Shown in pieces: positions 57,866 to 64,000 of a stretch of DNA of 64,000 bases. The notes under the pieces are model-generated. The model was not told the origin of the DNA and did not search any database. It saw nothing but the letters and a program-made list of their open reading frames with translations. Made by a program: the position numbers and the translations under genes. The DNA is from an uncultured bacterium (lineage in GTDB: Bacteria > Fidelibacterota > Marinisomatia > Marinisomatales > Marinisomataceae): contig CALSYL010000001.1 of the NCBI GenBank assembly GCA_943841495.1, positions 1 to 64,000 on the forward strand, written 5' to 3'. Each line of letters opens with the position of its first letter. The stretch's first letter is position 1.

Positions 57866-58827
57866 ATTATTTTCCTTAAATAAAATGTTCTTAAAGTTTC
57901 ACTTACCATAATTAAGATAAAACCAGCTACAATAAACCAAATATAAATTTCTTTATAGCTAGAAAAATAATTTACGGTAATTTCCGATCTTTCAAGCTTA
58001 TCTATTTCAGAATATATACTGGAAAGACTATTTTTATCTATTGCTCTAAAATATTTAGCATTTGTTTCCTGCGCAATACCCTCTAGCGTTTCTTCATCAA
58101 TTTCATTTCTAACAAACCCTCTACCTGGAATTTGTGTAATTGACTGTTTAGTTCCAGCGCCGATTGTATAAACTCTTATTCCATATTCCTTAGCAATTTT
58201 TGCAGCAGAAATAGGATCAATAGAACCAGCATTATTACTACCATCCGACAATAAAATTATTACCTTACTCTTTGAATCGCTATTTCTTAATCTATTGACA
58301 GCGCTTGCTATTGCAACACCTATTGCAGTACCATCATACTTAGGTTCCATAACAGTCACTTCTGTAAGCAAGTTGCTAAGGACTGCATAATCTATTGTTA
58401 AAGGACATTGAATAAATGTTTCCTTACCAAAGACTAGCAATCCAATTCTATCACCTTTTCTGTTTGAAATAAATTCGTTTGCAGCATTTTTAACAGCTTC
58501 CAACCTATTAGGTTTAAAATCTTCAGCTAACATACTGCTACTAGTATCTAAAACTAAAATTATATCAATTACCTCAACTTTTATATCTTCATCAACAGAT
58601 AAAATCCTTGGCCTTGAAATACCGACTATCAAAGAGATAATTGAAAAAACAAAAAGTGATCTTATAATGAATATTTTTAGCTTTCCTTGATATCCAAAAT
58701 AATTCTTAAGATTACTATAGCTAGAAACTTGTATGGATGATGACTTTTTAAGAAAAAAAATCTTAAATAATATTATTAAAATAAATAAAGGTATCGCATA
58801 TAAAAATTTTGGGTATAAAAATTCCAT
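57862..58827 (-). CDS. BatA-like von Willebrand factor A protein
   Basis: A 321-aa VWA protein with the same layout as its neighbour: two N-terminal helices, then the adhesion site VLDTSSSMLAED, YDGTAIGVAIASAVN and ILLSDGSNNAGSIDP, and a C-terminal helix near residue 295. BatA and BatB are thought to act together in the inner membrane. MoxR and DUF58 genes, usually upstream of batA, are replaced here by gatA, so the operon is split or they lie elsewhere. Confidence 0.87.
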   Translation of the reverse strand: MEFLYPKFLYAIPLFILIILFKIFFLKKSSSIQVSSYSNLKNYFGYQGKLKIFIIRSLFVFSIISLIVGISRPRILSVDEDIKVEVIDIILVLDTSSSMLAEDFKPNRLEAVKNAANEFISNRKGDRIGLLVFGKETFIQCPLTIDYAVLSNLLTEVTVMEPKYDGTAIGVAIASAVNRLRNSDSKSKVIILLSDGSNNAGSIDPISAAKIAKEYGIRVYTIGAGTKQSITQIPGRGFVRNEIDEETLEGIAQETNAKYFRAIDKNSLSSIYSEIDKLERSEITVNYFSSYKEIYIWFIVAGFILIMVSETLRTFYLRKII

Positions 58828-60188
58828 TAAATTTTGTCAAAAATTTCCTCTTTTTCTAATATATGAGCAAAACTAAATAAAGTTTCCTCTTTAAATGAAT
58901 TTCCTACTATTTGAAAACCTATTGGTAAACTTTTAGATGAAAATCCAGCTGGAATACTTAATGAGGGAATTCCAGCTAAATTGATTGGAACTGTAAACAT
59001 GTCAGCTAAATACATTTTTAAGGGATCTTTCATTCTATTTTTTAGCTTAAAAGGAAGATCTGGCGTTGATGGCAACAGAAGGTTATCGCAATTCTTTAAT
59101 AAGCTAGTATACCCTTCTTTGATTAATCTTCTAACTTTTAATGCCTTAGAATAATACGCATCGTAATAACCCGAAGATAAGACATATGTTCCAGTCATAA
59201 TTCTTCTTTTAACTTCATCAGAAAAACCTTCAGTTCTACTTTTAAAATATAATTCAGATAAATTTTCACAATCAGCTCTGTTTCCATACCTAACTCCATC
59301 AAATCTAGAAAGATTAGAAGATGCTTCTGCCATAGTCAAAACATAATAAGTAGGAATACAATATTTAAAAAAAGGTAAATCAATTTCATTAATTTTTACA
59401 TTATTTTCCTTAAGATAGCTAACAAGATATTGATATCTTTCAGCTATTTCTGGATTCAATTCATTTAGAACTTCTTGCTTAATTATTCCAATTGATTTTG
59501 GTAAATCAACGTTATTAAGCGGTTTATAATCATCGACTTTTCTATCAACAGTTGTAGCATCTTTTCTATCTTTACCTGAAATAACACTTAAAGTTTTACG
59601 AATATTCTCAATTTTCTTCGACATTATTCCTATTGTATCAAAAGAAGAAGCATGTGCTACTAATCCATATCTAGATATTCTTCCATATGTAGGCTTCAAA
59701 CCATAGATACCGCAAAAAGCAGCAGGTTGTCTAACTGAACCTCCAGTATCTGAACCAAGAGCTATATCAGCTAAATTTTCAGCTATAGCTGCAGCTGAAC
59801 CACCACTTGAACCTCCTGCAACAAGATTTAAATTATAGGGATTTTTTACTGAACCATAAATACTATACTCTGAAGAAGAACCCATGGCAAATTCATCACA
59901 ATTTGTTTGTCCAGTAATTATACCTCCCGCATTTTGAATTCTTTCAATTGCTGTAGCATTAAAAGGAGAAACATATGATTTTAAAATATTTGAAGCGCAG
60001 GATAATGGTTGATTTTTAATTGCAATATTATCTTTAACTAGAAATGATTTATTACTTAATAGACCAATTTTATCTGCTTCATCAACCGCTTTATCAAAGC
60101 GAGTTCTTATTACAGAATTTGTTCTACTCTTTGAAATCTTTTCTTTTTCAATTAATAGCTTCTGTCTAAAAGAAGTAGATGGATTCAT
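58827..60188 (-). CDS. gatA: Glutamyl-tRNA(Gln) amidotransferase subunit A
   Basis: The amidase subunit that releases ammonia from glutamine to convert Glu-tRNA(Gln) or Asp-tRNA(Asn). The 453-aa protein has the catalytic Lys (LVKDNIAIK near residue 48), the glycine- and serine-rich signature GGSSGGSAAAIAENLADIAL and the serine of LGSDTGGSVRQPA. LKPTYGRISRYGLVAHASSFDTIG separates GatA from general amidases. gatB and gatC are not in the window. It starts five bases after tatA ends. Confidence 0.93.
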   Translation of the reverse strand: MNPSTSFRQKLLIEKEKISKSRTNSVIRTRFDKAVDEADKIGLLSNKSFLVKDNIAIKNQPLSCASNILKSYVSPFNATAIERIQNAGGIITGQTNCDEFAMGSSSEYSIYGSVKNPYNLNLVAGGSSGGSAAAIAENLADIALGSDTGGSVRQPAAFCGIYGLKPTYGRISRYGLVAHASSFDTIGIMSKKIENIRKTLSVISGKDRKDATTVDRKVDDYKPLNNVDLPKSIGIIKQEVLNELNPEIAERYQYLVSYLKENNVKINEIDLPFFKYCIPTYYVLTMAEASSNLSRFDGVRYGNRADCENLSELYFKSRTEGFSDEVKRRIMTGTYVLSSGYYDAYYSKALKVRRLIKEGYTSLLKNCDNLLLPSTPDLPFKLKNRMKDPLKMYLADMFTVPINLAGIPSLSIPAGFSSKSLPIGFQIVGNSFKEETLFSFAHILEKEEIFDKI

Positions 60189-60193
60189 CTAAT

Positions 60194-60370
60194 TTAATTT
60201 TCAGATTTATCAGATTTTTTAATTTCTTCTTTAGTATCGTCTAAAGCTCCCCTGAACTCTCTCAAAGAATTTGCAAAGCCTCTAGCAATTCCTGGAAGTC
60301 TTTTTCCACCGAAAAGAAGTAAAAGTATTAAAAAAATTAAGACTAATTCGCCTGTACCTAAATTGAACAT
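60194..60370 (-). CDS. tatA: Sec-independent translocase protein TatA/E
   Basis: A 58-aa protein beginning MFNLGTGELVLIFLILLLLF, a short membrane helix, followed by the FGGKRLPGIARGFANSLREF amphipathic helix and a charged tail. This is the form of TatA/TatE. It oligomerises to move folded twin-arginine proteins. tatC is not nearby. Confidence 0.9.
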   Translation of the reverse strand: MFNLGTGELVLIFLILLLLFGGKRLPGIARGFANSLREFRGALDDTKEEIKKSDKSEN

Positions 60371-60386
60371 ATAAAACCTCTTGTTA

Positions 60387-60665
60387 TTATCTAAAGTATT
60401 TTAACAAATAATAAGCAATACCGAAACCAATAATACTACATACATTAAATTTTAAAATAAATCCAAAATCTAAAATAATTACTCCCAAGTCTATCAAATG
60501 TGGGCCATCGATCGAACCAAAAGTAAAATCATATGAGATTAAAAAAAATTGCTTTACAGCACTTCCATCGGGGAGGATAAATGCTAACATATTTCCAATG
60601 AGGGTTCCAATCAACGCTCCTGCAGATAATCCAAAAAAAATTAATTTAATACTTCTATTTTTCAT
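60387..60665 (-). CDS. Small membrane protein, DUF4321-like
   Basis: A 92-aa protein with two to three hydrophobic helices (about residues 8-31, 58-72 and 75-90) and a glycine-rich first helix (GLSAGALIGTLIGNMLAFIL). The length and pattern resemble the DUF4321 family, but I am not certain. It overlaps the protease gene by four bases and precedes tatA, so an envelope role is likely. Confidence 0.6.
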   Translation of the reverse strand: MKNRSIKLIFFGLSAGALIGTLIGNMLAFILPDGSAVKQFFLISYDFTFGSIDGPHLIDLGVIILDFGFILKFNVCSIIGFGIAYYLLKYFR

Positions 60666-61762
60666 ACTGATCCTAATGTTAATCCTACAACTTCTAAATC
60701 ATTCTCCCTTAATACAGTAATTTTTATATCATCACCGGCTCTTAAATCTAATTTAATCAATACTGATTTAATTTGTTCAAAAGATTCCACTTTATATCCT
60801 TCGACTGCAATAATAATATCTCCTCTGAATAATTCTTCATTTCTAGCAGAATCATTATAATCAACAGTATTGATAAATAAACCAATCTGATCTCTATTTT
60901 GTCCGTACAAATAAGTAGTAGCATTTATGCCAAAAGAAATTCTTCTGTCAATACTACCTTTCAATCTGAGCTCATTAGCAATTTTCTTTGCAAAATTTAT
61001 TGGAATTGCAAATCCTAAATTTTCAGAATCAGATTTTGTGAAAGTATTGATTCCAATTACATCACCATTTGCATCTAGTAAAGGTCCGCCGCTATTACCA
61101 GGATTCAAAGAAGCATCAGTTTGAATCATATTGTCTAATAGCTTTACATCTCCTAGTATTTGCCCGGAACTATCTAGAAGCTTTCCCGATCTTGAATCGA
61201 TATTAAAATCTGCATTAACAGCACTTATAATTCCAGCAGATGCAATAGGCTGGTATTGCGCATTTTGAATTAAATTTTTAGGGTTTCCTAAAGCAATAGC
61301 CCATTGACCAACTTTGATATCATCTGAGTCACCAAGACTACATGATTTAAAATTTTCACCTTCAATTTTTAAAAGTGCAATATCTGTAACTGTATCTATG
61401 CCAACAATTGATGCATCAAATGATTCACCCCCTGGAATAACTACTGTGATTTTAATATCCGTAGTAACAAATGAAGGTCGTAAATCATCTCTAATATTAT
61501 GAGCATTTGTTAAAATATATCCGTCATCACTAATTATAAAACCTGAACCATTAGAAGAAATTGGTTTTAGATTTCTATATCCTCTCCAAGTCCTCAAGAC
61601 AACTTCTTGATCTCTGTAAATTCCAACAACACCAGGACTAGCTTTTTGGACCGCTTTTGATATTGCAGTATCTTTTGAATACTGGATTTGAGGCTGATTA
61701 TCTATATCACTTTCACATCCAATAAATAAAAACGTTAATAAAATTAATATCCTAGTTTTCAT
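60662..61762 (-). CDS. HtrA/Deg-type serine protease, lipoprotein
   Basis: A 366-aa envelope protease. The N-terminus ends in a lipobox (LTFLFIGC, Cys at about residue 15). The trypsin-like domain has the triad His (ILTNAHNI), Asp (TVTDIALLKI) and Ser (NPGNSGGPLLD). One C-terminal PDZ domain follows (FRGDIIAVEGYKVESFEQIK). Family members degrade or refold damaged periplasmic proteins. It overlaps truA by 11 bases. Confidence 0.9.
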   Translation of the reverse strand: MKTRILILLTFLFIGCESDIDNQPQIQYSKDTAISKAVQKASPGVVGIYRDQEVVLRTWRGYRNLKPISSNGSGFIISDDGYILTNAHNIRDDLRPSFVTTDIKITVVIPGGESFDASIVGIDTVTDIALLKIEGENFKSCSLGDSDDIKVGQWAIALGNPKNLIQNAQYQPIASAGIISAVNADFNIDSRSGKLLDSSGQILGDVKLLDNMIQTDASLNPGNSGGPLLDANGDVIGINTFTKSDSENLGFAIPINFAKKIANELRLKGSIDRRISFGINATTYLYGQNRDQIGLFINTVDYNDSARNEELFRGDIIIAVEGYKVESFEQIKSVLIKLDLRAGDDIKITVLRENDLEVVGLTLGSV

Positions 61763-62489
61763 AAAAAATTTCCTTCAAAATTAAGCCTTTAGCAGGAGAT
61801 TTGTAAATTTTTGCATCTTTTTTTGGATCAATAACTAATCTTTCAAATTCTTTTTCTGTCATTTTATTTTGCGCCGTAGCGATCATAGTTCCTACTAAAT
61901 ATCTTACCATATGATGCAAAAATCTATTACCACGAATAATATATAATAATTTTTGATTACTTTTATCTAAAATCCACTCCGATGTAAATATTACACATCT
62001 GTTATTTTTTTTATTAGAAAATTTGGAAAAAGATAAAAAATCATGTTCACCAATAATTAATTTTGAGACACTATTTAAAATGTCAATGTTTACATTTTTT
62101 ACAAAAAAATGATTGTTTACAGATAAAGGGTTTTCATCTAATGTGCAATGATAATTATACTCCTTACCTTTTGCATCAAATCTACTATGAAAATCCTTAT
62201 CAACTATTTTGATATCTGAAATTCTAATTTCTTTTTCAAGTCTAGCATTGATCGCTTTCCTTAAATCATTTTCTGACAAACTTGTATTTAAATCAAAGTG
62301 AGCAACTTGTCCTAATGCATGAACACCAGAATCTGTTCTACTTGCACCATATAGTTTTACAAAATTTTCATTATTTAAAATTGCAATTGATGATTCAATT
62401 TTATTTTGAATACCAGACTTATCTTTTTGAGATTGAAAGCCAGAAAAATTACTTCCATCGTATTGAATTTTAATTTTATATCTATTCAT
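61752..62489 (-). CDS. truA: tRNA pseudouridine synthase A (positions 38-40)
   Basis: Modifies uridines in the anticodon stem. The 245-aa enzyme opens YKIKIQYDGSNFSGFQSQ and has the catalytic Asp in GASRTDSGVHALGQVAHF, FHSRFDAKGKEYNY and NRFLHHMVRYLVGTM. It overlaps lnt by four bases (ATGA). Confidence 0.95.
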   Translation of the reverse strand: MNRYKIKIQYDGSNFSGFQSQKDKSGIQNKIESSIAILNNENFVKLYGASRTDSGVHALGQVAHFDLNTSLSENDLRKAINARLEKEIRISDIKIVDKDFHSRFDAKGKEYNYHCTLDENPLSVNNHFFVKNVNIDILNSVSKLIIGEHDFLSFSKFSNKKNNRCVIFTSEWILDKSNQKLLYIIRGNRFLHHMVRYLVGTMIATAQNKMTEKEFERLVIDPKKDAKIYKSPAKGLILKEIFYEN

Positions 62490-63874
62490 TTTATTTTAAC
62501 TAATGCGTCAAAAGTACTTCTTTGATCGATGTCAGATTTTATTAGAACTTCTCCAGATGGAAGAATGACTCCTGAAATACCATTATTTGCACTCTGAACA
62601 ACAGGAACTCCAAGCTCAATAGCTCTAAGTTTGGCATGTTGAAAATGCTGATAAGGCATTGCCTTTCCAACATATGAATCATTTGTTATAACAAAAATAA
62701 TTTCAGCTCCATTATCTACCATCTTTTTAGCAAGATTGTAGCTACTTGAATCGTAACAAATCAATATTGACATTTCCACATCATTAACCTTAAAGGTCTT
62801 ATAGCTATCGCCTGGAGAAAAACTGCCCATTTCATCATATTGATTAATTTTTGAGAACCATTTTTTAAAAAAAGGTACGTACTCAGCAAACGGAACTAAA
62901 AAAATCTTTTGATAAGTATCATAAAAACCATCACCTTTTATAAAAATGGCACTATTATATATTTTCAATTCTGTGTTATCATATACTCTCTGAGGAATAC
63001 CTGCTATAATAGATGATTCCTTTAGCTTTGCTTGAATTTTTTTTCTTTCATTAGAAGCAGGAGCAGCTAAGAAAGATGTAAGAGCGGCTTCTGGCCATAC
63101 TATTATGTCAGGATTTTTTGATAATGATTCTTCAAAAAGTTCATTCATAATTTGTTTGTTTCTATCTTTTAGCATTGGATTCCATTTTTCCTCTGGATAG
63201 ATAACTGGTTGAGCAATAGATATTTTGATATCTTTGCTAAAAACTAAATTATTATATTTTAAAATTATTAACTGACCAATGATTATTGAGCTGATTAAAA
63301 TTGAGAGAAAATAAACTAAGTATTTTTTTCTTCTATAAGCAATGAAGTTGAATAACATGAAGTTAAAAATAATTACAACAAATGCTGATAAATGTTCATT
63401 AATACTAATTAATTGTATTAATCTATCATAATTTGATTGAGATAAAGAAAGATTTAGCCATGGTGCAGCCATCGGACCTATAGACCTTATCATTTCAATA
63501 ACAATCCACATTGCTGGCCAAAGTAAAAATTCAATTTTATCAAAAGAAATAACTTTTCTTGCTAAGTGAAAAAGTATTAGATAAAGAACCCAATAAAATG
63601 AATAAAAAGTACATAATGCAAGATAAGAAAATATTGCAACCTGTATAGAAGTTCCAGAGTTCAACGCTACCCAATGTGTTATCAGAGCATGACTAACAAA
63701 TGAAGCTATATAGAATGATAAGAATTTTTCTCTAAAATCAACTTCTGAATAGTAAATATGTAAAAGTGGTATTAAAAAAATCCAAGCAAGAAAACCAAGA
63801 TTAAATGGAGGAAATGATAAGCCAAACAATATTCCACTAGAAATAGATAGAACTAAGTTTTTTTTACCTATCAC
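62486..63874 (-). CDS. lnt: Apolipoprotein N-acyltransferase
   Basis: Adds the third acyl chain to outer-membrane lipoproteins, which implies a two-membrane envelope. The 462-aa protein has about seven membrane helices and a nitrilase-like domain with Glu (VWPEAALTSF), Lys (YQKIFLVPFAEYVP) and Cys (ILICYDSSSYN). The residue pair after the catalytic Cys is Tyr-Asp where E. coli has Tyr-Glu. I chose the GTG at 63874, six bases after AAGGG; a TTG at 63880 would sit on that sequence. Confidence 0.92.
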   Translation of the reverse strand: MIGKKNLVLSISSGILFGLSFPPFNLGFLAWIFLIPLLHIYYSEVDFREKFLSFYIASFVSHALITHWVALNSGTSIQVAIFSYLALCTFYSFYWVLYLILFHLARKVISFDKIEFLLWPAMWIVIEMIRSIGPMAAPWLNLSLSQSNYDRLIQLISINEHLSAFVVIIFNFMLFNFIAYRRKKYLVYFLSILISSIIIGQLIILKYNNLVFSKDIKISIAQPVIYPEEKWNPMLKDRNKQIMNELFEESLSKNPDIIVWPEAALTSFLAAPASNERKKIQAKLKESSIIAGIPQRVYDNTELKIYNSAIFIKGDGFYDTYQKIFLVPFAEYVPFFKKWFSKINQYDEMGSFSPGDSYKTFKVNDVEMSILICYDSSSYNLAKKMVDNGAEIIFVITNDSYVGKAMPYQHFQHAKLRAIELGVPVVQSANNGISGVILPSGEVLIKSDIDQRSTFDALVKIK

Positions 63875-63876
63875 AA

Positions 63877-64000
63877 TCAACCCTTATCTAAAAATGCTTG
63901 TAAAATTATAGTTGAAGCAATTAGATCGATTTTTTCTTTATTATTACCTGTTTTAATATTTTGTTCATGCATAATCTTTTTAGCAGATTCACTTGATAAT
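63877..64000 (-). CDS. ruvX: RuvX/YqgF family protein, 3' part only
   Basis: Only the last 40 residues are in the window, continuing past the right edge. LSSESAKKIMHEQNIKTGNN then KEKIDLIASTIILQAFLD matches the C-terminus of YqgF, an RNase H-fold nuclease linked to 16S rRNA 5' processing. Its stop overlaps the upstream end of the lnt initiation region. Confidence 0.85.
   Translation of the reverse strand, partial: LSSESAKKIMHEQNIKTGNNKEKIDLIASTIILQAFLDKG

Overview
The window is a compact, AT-rich stretch of bacterial chromosome. It is almost entirely housekeeping and almost entirely on the minus strand; only one protein gene (14569-15006) and one tRNA (13603-13676) are on the plus strand. 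The gene set suggests a Gram-negative member of the FCB superphylum. The pointers are a BatABCDE operon, an apolipoprotein N-acyltransferase, a LolA-like protein next to ftsK, an HtrA-like lipoprotein and TatA. The very low GC and the zinc-free ribosomal protein types fit a free-living marine lineage such as Marinimicrobia (SAR406). That placement is an inference from gene content, not a phylogeny.

Layout, from the left edge. 26-1538 holds a heavily frameshifted gene for a zinc-ribbon-repeat protein with an embedded VSR-like nuclease domain, directly behind uvrC. 1538-9638 runs (in transcription order from the right) TPR protein, HAD phosphatase, acpS, murA, trkA, trkH, uvrC. 9712-13456 is gdhA, pgk, tpiA, secG, tRNA-Leu(GAG). 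13603-15006 is a small non-housekeeping island: tRNA-Met, a PAPS-type sulfotransferase whose 3' end lies inside that tRNA in antisense, and a divergent fRMsr-like (free methionine sulfoxide reductase) GAF protein.

15009-44714 is one continuous translation and transcription block. Read in its own direction it is tRNA-Thr(TGT), tRNA-Tyr, tRNA-Gly, tRNA-Thr(GGT), tuf, rpmG, tRNA-Trp, secE, nusG, rplKAJL, rpoBC, rpsL, rpsG, fusA, then the S10, spc and alpha operons through rplQ. The tRNA cluster plus tuf reproduces the order of the E. coli tufB operon, and there is no second tuf beside fusA. Candidate promoters are seen upstream of the tRNA cluster and of rpsL.

44782-64000 is a second long co-directional run: ruvX (partial), lnt, truA, an HtrA-like lipoprotein, a small membrane protein, tatA, gatA, batABCDE, a SPOR protein, yebC, ruvC, ruvA, gcvT, ftsK, lolA-like, gmhB-like, ddl, cysS. 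Most neighbours overlap by 1-11 bases, which implies translational coupling.

I did not find a convincing new biological system. The items most worth checking are: the zinc-ribbon/nuclease gene; single-base frameshifts in uvrC (two), the TPR gene (one) and ruvC (one), which look more like sequence errors than decay; two genes (uvrC and ddl) that appear to start at ATT codons; the sulfotransferase/tRNA antisense overlap; a general absence of zinc ligands in S4, S14, L33, L36 and a GmhB-like phosphatase; and a 9-base motif shared by the two main translation-operon leaders. No rRNA, CRISPR array, insertion sequence or prophage was seen, and no stretch over 300 bases lacks a gene.
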